NCBI GenBank assembly: GCA_025024175.1
Contig: QCXZ01000003.1
Location: forward strand, 42,990,257-43,054,256
DNA: 64,000 nucleotides
From: Rhyzopertha dominica
Lineage: Eukaryota; Arthropoda; Insecta; Coleoptera; Bostrichidae
Direction of reading: 5' to 3'
The translations under genes were made by a program, and so were the position numbers. Positions 49,021-63,240 of the stretch are shown here, piece after piece. Below the pieces are notes generated by a model. It ran no database searches. It was not told where the DNA came from and worked only from the letters and a program-made list of their open reading frames with translations. Within the stretch, counting starts at the first letter, position 1; every line of letters starts with the position of its first letter.

Positions 49021-52000
49021 TGCGCGGCACGATCAACACACCAGGACAAATTCGGTCAGCTCCTTCATAGTTCACGCTCACGCTACTCACGACGGCCAGC
49101 ACTGGAATGAAAGTCTTCGTTTAAAAGCCACCGGTAACTGGAACGCATTGACGGTACTGAAGGGGCAGACACCACAGGTGAGGTGTGCGAACCAGAGGCG
49201 TAGACAAAGGACGTTTGATACATATTTGTTTATAATGTGGTTGAACTGATTTGGAACGATAAATGTATTCACAATTAACCAACGATCATAGCATTTTAGG
49301 TATTTATAACTTAGCAGAAGTAGAGGTCAATGACAATAAATTTATCGATGGCCAAGAAAGCTTATTTGGTTCTAAATCATCAGTCCAGTCAAAATTTTCA
49401 AGTTTCTAATATATGTTGCCTATGTAGCACCATTGTACGTTAGGCTCAGAGCACCATTCAGTTATACGAGTACATAGAGGAATACCTATACTTGAAAGTT
49501 GTCGTCTACCTTGGCGTATTTAAGGGAAGCCACATCTGAGCCGTGTTGTCTGCGTTGGGACTAGAGCTGTGCTGAGGAGCTTTATAAGACGAAACAGCTG
49601 TCCACAGACCGTTTCGACGTGGGGGGCATGGCATACAGATGTAATTTTATTATTATCTACTTGAAAGTTCTCCGTGGAAATGAGTAGGTAACCCTTTTAA
49701 TTATCAGGATTTTTATTTTCAACTATTATTTTATATATTTTTTCCGATTGATGTACATAAGATGCAACACATTTAAATAATGGTCGCATACATTTCATAT
49801 AATATTCTACTTCATTCCCTAAACCTACCATCCACCTATTGCAAAGTTAATTTATCTTATGCTTTATGTTACAAACTGGACTCTTCGTTGATAGTTTTCG
49901 ACCGATTAACTATTAATTTTTTTTCGAGTAAGCAGCTAGGTAACATAAAAATGATGAAAAAAAGTTGTCGATAGCTTCCAGGGTTTTTAATCTCCCGTTT
50001 CTTTTCACAAAAAATCCAGCAATTTTTTGTTTGNTAATACGTGTATAACCTGAATAGGTACCCTTATAAAGTTTTCTGGACTATTCCAAACCCAGTTTAC
50101 TTATATATTTCTGTTTTTTTAAATTAAAGTAACTGCCCCCACTGAGACGAGATAGAGATAATTCATATTTGACAAAGTAAATCAGCAATTGAAATGTCTG
50201 CAATCTGATCCAATTTTGCCAAATTAAGAGAAAGTCGAAACGACCACTTTTTCTAAGCGACTTAATATAGCAATGTAAAATTTAGTCTGTGATTACAGAC
50301 CAGAAACACAAACTTTATCAAACTGCACCATACAGTATAATCGTAATTACGATCTATAGTTGAATGTAATACTGAAGGCATCTGATTGGCCAAGTTGATA
50401 ATAATACCAGTAAAGCGTCTTCATTCCCAACGCTTGCACCTGCAAACCTAAATTTAAAGTGTCGATAAAGTAGGTAACGCACAAAAATTCAAAACAAGGG
50501 TTATAACTTTTGAGATAGTTAAAACAGAGCAGTTCACGCCCATATTATCTAAGGAATTCAACCATTTTGTCATTTGGCATAAGAAAAAAACCACTGCAAA
50601 TTGGAATCAATACTTCCACATCCAATTGTCAAATGACATTTACGTTTTTATTTTTTATACTGTACGATTAGTAATCAGGTTTTGAGCATTTACTCTCCAC
50701 ACATTTTTTTAAGACAAACAGTCCTGTGATATTAGCAAAATATATAAATTTTAAAATCGGTTTTTCCAAATAAATGGAAAATTATTCACTTAACAAAAAA
50801 AATACAAGAGTGCTTTCTGATCAGAAATTTAATATTCTATATAATACCAAAATTTAAAAAAATCGTACGAGCAGGGTCCAAAATAGATTTTTTGGAAATA
50901 TTTCGAAAATGGTCAAAATTTTGGATAAATTTTCCAAGACACTTTTTGTGAGAAATTTTATTTCCTATCTAATGGCATTTTCATTTTTGAATACATTAAA
51001 TATATTTGGAGATATTTAGGAAAAACCGTTTTCTTTAAGTAACCCTTTTTGCTAATATCTTCTAAACAGTTTGCTGCACCGAAAATTTATAAGTGCGAAT
51101 AATACTCGCAGTTATACTACTAATCACATAATAAAACGAAAAAATATAAAAAAAATAAAAATTTGCAATAAGGGTAGTTACCCCCAAATTTCGCCCCCTT
51201 ACCGATATCCTACTTACCCCACAAACAATAGGTCGCTTTGGGTTATTGAGATTTATACATTTGCCAAATTTCAAGTTCATATATTAAGTCTTTCGAAAGT
51301 TATCGTGTCCACAAACAAAACCGCATACACACAGATAAGAAATTTGTTTTTGCTCAAATTTTGTTTTTTTTTGCATTTTCGACCATTTTAAAGTGAATGA
51401 GCAAATAAAAATTTACAATACAATACTTCCCATCCGTTGGATGTGGAAGTAATAAAGAAAAATGGTTATTCAACATGTGCATAATTATGAAGTTCATAAA
51501 TAAAACAAATACGTCATTAAGTGACTTTGATCTCCAAATAATAATGAATTAACAAGCACTTTACACACCCAAATGCTTAAATTGCACTCCATTTACAACT
51601 TGGCATTACCTAGGTCGCACAGACACTTTGAACACTACGTTCTACAACGTCTGGAGGTAGCAATCGCATACATAGCTCGAATACTTCAGCATTAGGTACT
51701 GGACTAAGCACTAACTTGTTTAAAGATCAACAATTCCGAAAAATAGCAAAAAACGCATTGGAAACTATCAATAAACAAAAAAGTACCTTCTGTAGAATCC
51801 AGCATCTGTAGATTTCAAATTCTTTCAGTTTGAGGCTGGAATCTGTAAATGATGACTTTTTGTCTATTGATACTAGTCGGAGTTTTCGTTATTTTTAGAA
51901 TTGGGGTTGTTTCAAGATATTCAGCTAGTTGCAGTCGGGAGGAACATAAAGTAGCAGCACAGGCTTAACCCACGTTATGTCTCGAACATTGATATGTATT

Positions 52001-55000
52001 TTTTTGAGCATGTTTTTTTCCACGTTATAAATAAGTATTTTCCAGTTGTGCATATTTCAATGGTATTTTTCTTATGCCAAATGGCATAATGATTGAGTTC
52101 CTTAGATAATAAGGGTTCGAATGAGCATAGATTCTATTAAAAATGACGTCATATCTCGTCATAAGTTACCTATTTCAGCATTTTTTGCAAACAACCCTTA
52201 TTTTGAATTTTATGTTATTTTATCGATACTCGGTATAAGTTCACAGTAATGAAGCGAAATGACAAAATTCATGGTCCACTTCACGAAAGATGGCAGCTGT
52301 TAAAAAAAATCGCATTAGTTGCAAGGCTATGGAATAAATATATATATATAATCGCTGAAATGCGTCGCGAGTAGCAGTAACTGTAAGCATGAAAAGTGGT
52401 AGAAAGAAAGCATTCAGAACTGAAAAGAAATTTAACAGGATTACACGTAGGTACAAACATAAAATTAAGTTACAAATATTAGTTAATCTAATAAGCCGGA
52501 TAACAAAAGTCTACGATATTATCACTTAAAATAATAGAGATTTTGATTTTGAAATGCATAAATTTGACAAATAATACTAAACTCAAAGATCAGTATGCTG
52601 TCCTATACTTATTTTTTAAGTAAGCAGGAGTCACATCCTACACACTTTATAAAATATATAGGCAAGATATATATTTAAGTTTTTCGTGTCATTTACACAG
52701 TGCTGTCAGATGCTCTTCAACTATATTATCCAAAGTATGACGAAAGATTCCAGCAAACAGAACAATTGTGCTCTTACAATTAACAAAGATTAAATGATAG
52801 AGATGTAAGGTAAAAAACTAAATGTTTAGTTAAAATCTAAGTTTCATGAAAACTGCACCTCTTTTTAAAAATTTGTAAACGGTCCATCTCATCTCAATTA
52901 CATTCATAAAGATAGCTGAAATATCCTAATTTTAAACTTGTTTATTATTTCATTTAGAATCTGTGGAATAGTTTCTAAAATTAACTTGCGCTGACATATG
53001 AATATCCACTCATTAACGGAAACTTTTATTATTTTTGTATAGTGTGGAAATAGATAAATTAGAACGCAATCTTTAACTTGCCAATTTCTAAAAGTAATTT
53101 AAATTTATCCTAATTATCTTAGGTCACTTATTTGTCTTTGTTTTAATTTTTTAATAGTTTTATATAAAACTGACTTTTTTATTTTACAATTTAGATTTTC
53201 AAGGATAATATCACAACCGTAAATAAGTGAATATCATTAATGTCAATGTTTTTAGTTGGAATAAATTTCAGTCCCTCATTTATCTGAAAAAAAACTGATT
53301 TTGACAAATTTGAAACTACAATGAAAATTAAAAGGCTGAATATTATTAAATACCTTATATTAAGTATATAGGGTGAACGCTCTATGAAGGTAGTTCAAGT
53401 ATTGCGCGAAATCTGTATGTGTTAAAGGTTTAATAACATTAAAGTTGCAAAAACTTCCTTTTAATTTAGAATGAATATTTTGGAACGTATGGAAACAATA
53501 TGCATCTCAGAGAAAATGTAATATGTAGGTATATTTCATTTATTATCGTCCACAACCTCAGTATTCAAGAAAGCTGAGCAGCAAGTACATGATTTAGCTG
53601 TTATAGTGACTTTTGCTGTCAAAATATCATAAACATTTAGAAGAGTGTAATACATGTATCACCTCTGTTGATGGTTTATTTAAGTACTTAACCGTTGTTT
53701 ACTTAGCCTACCTGTTAATCTGTTCTGTGAGTAGAAAACTATTATAATCTCTAATTACGTAAAACTTCGACAAGACAAGTAAAACCTTTCAAGTTTATCC
53801 CAAAAAAGTTGAACAGTTCACATTCCTAAGCGAACTAACCCAATCTGCAATAATATTCCTAAACAATTTGATAACTTTTTGTTCATCAGTTTATAACTTC
53901 GTGAATACTACTGGTCTTAGGAAACATATTTAGTGCAAAGATAGGTATAATAAAAAAAACGCAGAAAGATACAATGTTACCAAATTCATTAATTAATTAT
54001 CAAAGTCTTTTTAATGATATTTACAGTTTTAATATAAAAATAACAAAAATGTCTTTTTTCTTATGTGTATGTTCTACTAAAATTAGTTATGAGTTGAACT
54101 ATCAAATTATACGAGACTAGGAAAAAATAATTTCTTATTGTTTTAGTTTAGTTGATATACCTATATTTTACTTCACAGTATAGAAGTTTTTTACTAACGA
54201 TGTATTTAACCAGTAGTTGAGTCCAACGATATACTTTTTACTTATATAGCTTTATTTGTTAATTCAAGCAATTACTAAAAAGAGAATACGTAATAATATG
54301 ATGGTAAAAAAAAATAAGAATTGTATCTAGTTAACTTCAGAAGACATTAACAGCATATTTCTTCCTCGAATTATATCATTACATTACTGCAACTTATTGA
54401 CAGAATGACAACAATTATAAAAAGTACCTACATACATTGGTACACCACTGGTGCTCCCCCGGCCGTGACGTCAGAAGGTAAATTAAATTGTAACAGACAA
54501 GTAGCCGGGTGTTGATTCACATGGGTTAACGGTTTTCGATGATGCCTCCGCAGGGCTTATTTGTACATTTATTGACGATTACGTATATACCTGTGGGGTC
54601 TCCTCGATGGCCTACTAATTGCTAAGGAAACGACAGAAGAAGAATACCGTGTAAGCAATCTCGGTCTCGATTGCAGGATGTAAAGTTGGTTAACATTTTG
54701 ACATCACGTTCAATGTTACGTTATTAAAAGTAACTGATTAGCGTTTAAGTTTACATCCCTAACTGTTTGTGCATCTTAAGTAATTTCATTAGTCCTTACT
54801 ATAGCAGCTTGCTTCACGGTCTATTGACATAATAGGTTACCTATAGATACTCGTATCTTTACCATTTATTCAAATAAATACTGTAAACTGCAGGAAGTGT
54901 AATATTGTCTTGGCGTAAAATTGCACAAAAGATACAATTGCTCGATTTAAAAAATATGCTACACTACATTTCTGTTTATAAACGCTAAAATATATACAGA

Positions 55001-56049
55001 ATAAAAAATAATGAATGTATAATAAATTCATATAATTCATGTATGGTGTTATTTCGATGTTTAGTATGGAAATTTCGGAAACTAACGAAGATATAAGGAA
55101 GGTTTAAGGGGAAAGGTTTACAGTTTTGTGAGCGCAATTTAAAGCACCTTTAGGATTTTTGAAAAACTTGTTGGCTTACTAGAAATTTTGAAATAAAACC
55201 AAACTATGGCGATATCTTATTGTTCCTCTAACATCGTTATTTTTAATTTTGCATTAAATGTAGTATAAAATCTGTATAAAATGACATCGCCATACAGATA
55301 ATAAATTCAATCTTATAACTAAGCTGTCATTTTCAAGATATAACACATACACTTACCTTTTCTAAATGCAAGCCATAGTAGGCTATGGCTACAAAAAATC
55401 GAACATTTATAAGCTCCCCATTGACATTAAACTTAATATGATTATTAAAAAAATGTAAGAGTTGTTATTTTCTGTTTATACTTACTTTTATCTACTGACC
55501 TATGGAAAAATTAAATATTTTGGTCTTAGATTTTGCAAAACAAGATATGTCAAAAACTTTTGATGCATTCATTGACTCTTATTTCTGTAACAAAGTACTT
55601 ACTATTAAGTATTTACATGTGTTAAAAAACTAAAACAAGAACTAATGAGGCGCATAATAATTACAAACAATGCTCAACAAGATCATCATTATTATCAATA
55701 CATTATTGCACAGTTTTAAAACAGAGAGTGAATAATAGAATGCCTATCGATTCACGTGAAAGCTTCTTCAACGTCTTCTGTGCGAAGGCCTTCCAGTCTC
55801 AAACTTCGGCAGTAAACTTTGTTTTTAACTGTTTCCCAAAAAAAAAGCTAAACCGAAAGATCGGGAGGTCGAGAAGGTCATGGAACTGGCCCGTTCTTTT
55901 CTTCCTCATGTTATGAAGGGGTGTTCTGTCTTGTTCAAACCATTGCGCGAGTCTAAATTCAGTGCATCCAACATATTTTGGAATTAACATTGTCCAAGAA
56001 CTTTTAACCCTATGCCTCACCCCATACCATACATTAAACATATATATAA
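49021..56049. other. Long noncoding stretch of copy B
   Basis: Counterpart of 4440-11414. It starts with the conserved 5' flank of the signal-peptide exon. The CpG-containing patch with TGACGTCA recurs at about 54449-54690 and carries an extra ~30 bp (near 54660-54700) that copy A lacks. No gene is recognised. Confidence 0.5.
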
Positions 56050-57194
56050 TACAGCATCCTCTTATGCTTTCTGGAAACAGTTGCTTCATTGTAGCAGATC
56101 AGAAGCGAAGACGACCATTAAAAGGCACAATTGGTCAAACTAACAATATTAGAGACGATGCATTCACTTTAGTACGGCATTTTCTTATGCATTCTGGAAA
56201 CAGTTGCTTCATAATAGCAAATCGGAAGAGAGGGTGACCATTAAACGGTACAATTGGTCAAACTAGCAATATTAGAAACGATGCATTCACTTAAATCCTC
56301 TTATGCATTCTGGAAACAGTTGCTTCATTATAGCAGATCGGAAGTGAAGACGACCATTAAAACGCACAATTGGTCAAACCAGCAATATTGGAAACGATGC
56401 ATTCACTTAAATACCGCATCCTCTGATGCATTCTGGAAACAGTTGCTTCATTACAGCAAATCGGAAGCGAAGACAACCAGTACAATGCACAATTGGTCAA
56501 ACTTGCAATATTAGAGCCGATGCATTCACTTTAGTACGGCATCCTCTTAAGCATTCTGGAAACAGTTGCTTAATTGTAGCAGATCGGAAGCGAATACGAC
56601 CACTAAAATGCACAATTGGTCAAACTACCAATATTAAAGACGATGCATTCACTGCAATACAGCATCCTCTTATGCATTCAGGAACAGTAGCTTAATTATA
56701 GTATAGATAGAAAGCGAAGACGACAATTAAAAGGCACAATTGGTCAAACTAGCAATATTAGAGACGATGCATTCACTTTAATATGGCATTCTCTTATGCG
56801 TTCTGGAAACAGTTGCTTCATTATAACAAATCGGAAGAGAAGACGACCATTAAAAGACACAATTGGTCAAACTATCAATATTAGAGACGATGCATTTCCT
56901 TTAATACGGCATCCTCTTATGCGTTCTGGAAACAGGTGCTTCATTATAACAAATCGGAAGCGAAGACGACCATTAAAAGGCACAATTGGTTAAACTAACA
57001 ATATTAGAGACAATGCATTCACTTTAATACGGCATCCTCATATGCTTTCTGGTAACAGTTGCTTCATTATAGCAGATCGGAAGCGAAGACAACCATTAAA
57101 AGGCACAATTGATCAAACTAGCAATATTAGAATCGATGCATTTACTTAATACGGCATCCTCTTATGCATTCGGGAAACAGTAGCTTAATTGTAG
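56050..57194 (+). repeat. Left tandem array, ~123-bp unit, about 9 copies (copy B)
   Basis: Same unit and orientation as 11415-13278 but about six units shorter. The outer flank ATATATAA (56042-56049) equals the 8 bp after the right array (63241-63248). Confidence 0.92.
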
Positions 57195-59976
57195 TGTAAT
57201 AAATATAAATACGGTTAGACAATAGTAGGTTATTGCTGCAGAAAACGGTCCTAGGGTGGCTGGTTTCCAGAGAAAATACATCCCATAGAGAATATTATAT
57301 TAGTGGGAGTGTAGCATATAATGTGGTGAATCAAGAAACAGAAAATTTACAGAATCAGTTGGAAAAATTCTGGGAAATGGAAGACCGTGTGCACCAACTA
57401 AGTTTTACTCCAGTGAGGAACGGGATCGTAAGGAGTTATTCCAGGAAACGACTGTTAAAAGAAAATGTAGGAGCTTTAGGAGAATCGTTGACTATGGCGG
57501 AAAAAGCGATTTCGGTATCTTGAAAACAAATTACAGAAGAATGTGCAATAAGCAAGTAATATAAAGAGTTTTATGACTTGATTTATGATTGAAGATCCTG
57601 CTTGTGACATACCGGACAACAAAATGGTTTATTATGTACCACATCATGGGGTCCTCAATGAAAACAGTAGTACCACAAAGTTAAGGGTAGTGTTTGATGC
57701 AAGTGCGTTGCCATTAAACGATGTATTGAAAGTGGGTCCAACTGTCCAGGACGACCTATTTTGCATCTTGATAAGATTTTCGTAAACCTAACGTAGTCAT
57801 AACTGCTGACATTGCAGAAATGTACCGAGAGATTGCCATTCCTGAGCAACGAAACTTACAGGGCATCTTATGGCGTCATTCGAATGAATCGGAAATCGGA
57901 AACATTATCATTTAAATACGGTGACATATGGTACAGCGTCGGCATCGTTTTTAGCGACACTATGTATTAAACAGGTAGCACTGGATATCAAAAATGATCG
58001 GCCAGAAATCAGCGACATAATTTCAAGCGATATTTATGTAGACGACTTGATAATCGGAGCAGCTAACGAAGAGGAGGCAATTCGGATTGCCAAAGAAGTT
58101 TCGTCTATTTTAAGAACGTATTGCTTTGATCTCAGAAAATGGTCCTCGAACAAAGGTGAAGTTTTGCAAAATTTAGGTAATGGAGAAAACGAATACATTG
58201 GATATTGTATAGCAAACGATGATAAAGGTAAAACTTTGGGAGTCCGTGGCGACCGGCCCATGATGCAATTGAAAATCTAGTTCAAACGCAAATGTCAAAC
58301 CGGGAACTCACGAAACGGCAGTTATTTCAAGACTGTTTGATCCATTGGGAATTTTGAGCCCAGTTACTATTTGTGCAAAACTGATGCTTCAGAAACTTTG
58401 GCAGTTAAAGCTAGGTTGGGACGAAGCAGTTCCACTACAGCTTTATACAACGTAGAACGAGCTTAATTCGCAGCTCTTCAGATTAAGCGATATAAAAATT
58501 CCGAGGAAGGCTGTATTGAAAAATTCAGTCGATATATCTTTACATGGTTTCTGTGACGCGTCGGAACGTGCATATGGGTGCTGTTTATATTTGAGATCGG
58601 CTGATGAATTAGGTATTATGCGCGAAATCCAGAGTAGCATTTCACTCCCAAGGTTAGAAGTTTGCGGAGCAGTGTTGCTTACACGATTAGCGAAAAAAAG
58701 TGGAAACGGCTTTAAAAATGGATTTACAGGGCATCTGGTTCTGGTGCGATTCCACAATCGTGTTGGCTTGGATAGCAGCGGAGCCTAGCTCTTGGAAGGT
58801 GTTCGTCGCAAACAGGGTGTCAGAAATTCAAGACACAGCCAATACTGATCAATGGCATCATGTGTCATCGGGAGACAATTCCGCTGATATTATATCGCGC
58901 GGTGTAAGTCATGAGCAACTGGTTGATTGCCACTTATAGTGGTCGGGACCATTGTGGTTGCTTGAACCTCAAGAAAACTGGCCGCTAGGGCTAGTCGAAC
59001 TATTACAAAAGCGATGAATTACCTGAGAAAAGAAAAATAAATTGGCATTAGCAGTGATAGACCCTGAAGACCCTATTTTTACCAGAATATTCCTCGTTAA
59101 ATAAATTAACACGGATTGTTGCTTCAGGTTTTACCAAAATACTAGCCGTAATAAGGCAGATAAAATGAAGGAGAATCTTACTCCTCATGAATGGAATCTG
59201 CATAGCATGCTTTGCTAAAATTAGCGCAAAAACAACGGTTTTCAGAGGCAATTCGCGATTTGGGACGCGGAAGACTCAAGCAAAAGCAGTCGGGTGAAGT
59301 CGTTAGATCCATTTTGTAGATAGCGATGGTCTGTTGCGCGTTGGCGGCAGAATTAGGAACGCAAATATCGATTTCGATGCTAAATTTCCCCATTATTTTG
59401 CCTCAAAGACACCCGCTGAACAAACGGAATTTGGGAGTCGGCAATTAAAAGGGCCAAATACCACGTAATGCGAGTTGTGGGTATAATAATAGATTAACGT
59501 ATGAGGAACTAAGTACAGTACTTGCACAAGCGGAGGCAATACTTAACTCACGTCTATTAACTCCTTGTTCTAACGACCCCAATGATTTATCGGCTCTCGC
59601 AACTGAACATTTCCTGATTGGTGACTCGCTCAATACATTCCCTAAACAAAACGTAAGCGATACACCGATGAATCGCCTGGATAAATACCATCTACTGCAG
59701 CAAATGTTTGAGAAAATTCAGGGATCGGTGGTCCACGAGAGTATCTAGTCTCATCAAGAGCGAAGGAAATGGTAGCGGTAGGTAGACAACCCAGTTAAAC
59801 TAGGTTCCATTGTGGTACTCGTCGACGAATGCACAACACCTCTTCAGTGGAAGTTGGGACGGGTCATAAAGCTTCATTCAGGACGTGATGGGCTAATACG
59901 CATGGTAACCGTCAAAACAAGTGCGGGAGAAAGGAAATTTGCCGTGCAGCGAGTTTGCGTGTTGCCCATAGATTAA
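57195..59976 (+). pseudogene. BEL/Pao pol fragment, decayed (copy B)
   Basis: Same domain order as copy A: LQKTVLGWLVS near 57234, YYVPHHGVLNENSSTTKLR near 57629, YVDD near 58035-58046, RNase H LHGFCDAS near 58535-58560, and the C-terminal VCVLPID before TAA at 59974. This copy keeps the RNase H block LPRLEVCGAVLL. It has lost the integrase zinc-binding half and most of the core through a ~458-bp deletion at about 59425. Additional frameshifts differ from copy A. Nonfunctional. Confidence 0.93.
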
Positions 59977-60289
59977 GTTACTGTTGTAGTGAAGTATTTT
60001 TTGGAGTTTAGAGCATTACAACCTTTATTGGAATTAGTTTGTGCTTGAAAGCCAACGCTTTCAAGGCTGGCGACATGGACGTTTTTAGCACCATACAGAC
60101 ATGGAGCGCGGCGACAAATTCATTATTTTATTTCCTTTTTCTGAGAAGGCGCCTGATAAAAAATGTCTAAAAAAGTTGTTGTCACTCAGATAGATGTCAT
60201 AATTTTTAATATACAGTGGACTATTTCACTATTTAGTTTCATTTATAATCAACGAGAAGAGAAAATAAGGGCAGTATTCATTTACCAAC
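59977..60289 (+). other. BEL/Pao 3' noncoding tail (copy B)
   Basis: Counterpart of 16451-16767, with the same CTTTCAAGGCTGGCGACAT motif. No coding content. Confidence 0.4.
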
Positions 60290-63240
60290 TAGCTAATTTG
60301 ACCAATTGTTCCTTTTAATGGTTGTCCTCGCTTCCGATTCCTATAATGAAGCAACTGTTTCCAGAATGCATAAGAGCATGTCAAATTAAAGTGAATGCAT
60401 CGTCTCTAATATTTCTAGTTTCACCAATTGTGTGTTTTAATGGTCGTCTTCTCTTCCTACTTGCCATAATGAAGCAACTGTTTCCAGAATGCATAAGAGG
60501 ATGCCGTATTAAAGAGAATGCATCGTCTCTAATATTGCTAGTTTGACCAATCGTGTCTTTCAATGGTCGTCTTCGCTTCCTATCTGCTATAATGAAGCAA
60601 CTGTTTCCAGAATGCATAAGAGGATGCCGTATTTAAGTGAATGCATCGTTTCCAATATTGCTAGTTTGACCTATTGTGCCTTTTAATGGTCGTCTTCGCT
60701 TCCGACCTGCTATAATCAAGCAACTGTTTCCAGAATGCTAAGAGGATGCCGTATTATAGTGAATGCATCGTCACTAATATTGCTAGTTTGACCAATTGCG
60801 TGTTTCAATGGTCTTCGCTTCACATCTGCTATAATGAAGCAACTGTTTCCAGGAAGCATAAGAGGATGCCGAATTAAAGTCTCTAATATTGTTAATTTGA
60901 CCAATAGTGCCTTCTAATGGTCGTCTTCGCCTCCGATTTGCTATAATGCAGCAACTGTCTCCAGAATACATAAGATAATACCGTATTAATGCATCGTTAC
61001 TAATATTGCTAGTTTGACAAATTGTGCCTTTTAGTGGTCGTCTTCGCTTTCGATCTGCTATAATCAAGCAACTGTTTCCAGAATGCTAAGAGGATGCCGT
61101 ATTATAGTGAATGCATCGTCACTAATATTGCTAGTTTGACCAATTGCGAGTTTCAATGGTCTTCGCTTCACATCTGCTATAATGAAGCAACTGTTTCCAG
61201 GAAGCATAAGAGGATGCCGAATTAAAGTCTCTAATATTGTTAATTTGACCAATAGTGCCTTTTAATGGTCGTCTTCGCCTCCGATTTGCTATAATGCAGC
61301 AACTGTTTCCAGAATACATAAGATAATACCGTATTAATGCATCGTTACTAATATTGCTAGTTTGACAAATTGTGCCTTTTAGTGGTCGTCTTCGCTTTCG
61401 ATCTGCTATAATCAAGCAACTGTTTCCAGAATGAATAAGAGGATGCCCGTATTAAAGTGAATGCATCGTCTCTAATATTGCTAGTTTGACCAATTGTGTA
61501 TTTCAATGGTCGTCTTCGCTTCCCATCTGCTATAATGAAGCAACTGTTTCAGAAAGCATAAGAGGATGCCGTATTAAGGTGAATGCATCTTCTAATATTG
61601 TTAGTTTGACCAACTGTGACTTTTAATGGTCGTCTTCGCTTTTGATCTGCTATAATGAAGCAACTGTTTCCAGAATGCATAAGAGAATGCCGTATTAAAG
61701 TGAATGCATCGTCTCTAATATTGTTAGTTTGACCAATAGTGCCTTTTAATGGTCGTCTTCGCTTCCGATCTGCTTTAATGAAGCAACTGTTTCCATAATG
61801 CCTAAAAGGATGCCGTATTAAAATGAATGCATCGTTTCTAATATTGCTAGTTTGACCAATTGTGTCTTTTAATGTTAGTCTTCGCTTCCGATCTGCTATA
61901 ATGAGGAGACTGCTTCCAGAAAGCATACGCGGATGCCGTATTAAAGTGAAATGCATTTTCTCTAATATTGCTAGTTTGACCAATTGTGTCTGTCAATCAA
62001 TGGTCGTCTTCGTTTCCTATCTGCTATAATCAAGCAGCTGTTTCCAGAATGCTTAAAATAATGCCGTATTAACGTTAATGCATCGTCTCTAATATTGTTA
62101 GTTTAGCAACTGTTTCTTTTAATGGTCGTTTTCGCTTCCGATCTGCTATAATGAAGCAACTGTTTCCATAATGCCTAAGAGCAAACAGTTTGACCAATTG
62201 TGCTTTTTAATGGTCGTCTTCGCTTCCGATCTGCTACAATGAAGCAACTGCTTCCAGAAAGCATAGGAGGATGCCGTATTAAAGTGAAATGCATGTCTCT
62301 AATATTGTTAGTTTGACCAATAGTGCCTTTTAATAGTCGTCTTCGCTTCCGATTTGATATAATGAAGTAACTGTTTCCAGAATGCATAAGAGGATGCCTA
62401 TTAAAGTGAATGAATTGTCTCTAATAGATCTAGTTTGCCCAATTGTCTTGTCTTTCAATGGTCATCTTCGTTTCCGATTTGCTATATGCATCGTCTCTAA
62501 TATTGTTAGTTTGACCAATTGTGTCTTTTAATGGTCGGTTTTGCTTCCGATCTGATATAATGAGGAAAGTGCTTCCAGAAAGCATAAGAGGATGCCGTAT
62601 TAAAGTGAAATGCATTGTCTCTAATATTGTTAGTTTGACCAATAGTGCCTTTAAATGGTCGTCTTCACTTCCGATTTGCTATAATGAAGCACTGTTTCCA
62701 GAATGCATAAGAGGATGCCGTATTTAGGTGAATGCATCGTTTCTAATATTGCTAGTTTGACCAATTGTGTCTTTTAAGGTTCGTTTTCGCTTCGGATCTG
62801 CTATAATGAGGAAACTGCTTCCAGAAAGCATAAGAGGATGTCGTATTAAAGTGAAATGCATTGTCTCTAATATTGCTAGTTTGATCAATTGTGTCTTTCA
62901 ATGGTCGTCTTCGCTTCCCATCTGCTATAATCAAGCAACTGTTTCCAGAATGCATAAGAGGATGGCGTATTAAAGTGACTGCATCGTCTCTAATATTGCT
63001 AGTTTGACCAATTGTTTCTTTCAATGGTCGTCTTCGCTTCCGATTTGCTATAATGAAGCAACTGTTTCCAGAATGCATAAGACGATGCCGTACTAAAGTC
63101 TCTAATATTGTTAGTTTGACCAATTGTGTCTTTTAATGGTCGTCTTCGCTTCCGATCTGCTATAATGAAGCAATTGTTTCCAGAAAGCATAAGAGGATGC
63201 CGTATTAAAGTGAATGCATCGTCTCTAATATTGCTATACT
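60290..63240 (-). repeat. Right tandem array, ~123-bp unit, about 24 copies, inverted (copy B)
   Basis: Same reverse-oriented unit as 16768-19177 but about four units longer. Part of the extra length is a recent internal duplication at 60716-61411. Outer edge at AATATTGCTATACT. Confidence 0.92.
60716..61411 (-). repeat. 348-bp higher-order duplication inside the right array (copy B)
   Basis: Positions 60716-61063 and 61064-61411 are nearly identical over three consecutive units. They share the same odd variants: TTATAGTGAATGCATCGTCA, a shortened GTCTTCGCTTCACATCTGC unit and AGATAATACCGTATTAATGC. Single differences include GCGTGTTT against GCGAGTTT and CTGTCTCC against CTGTTTCC. Copy A has no such duplicated block. 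Confidence 0.85.
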
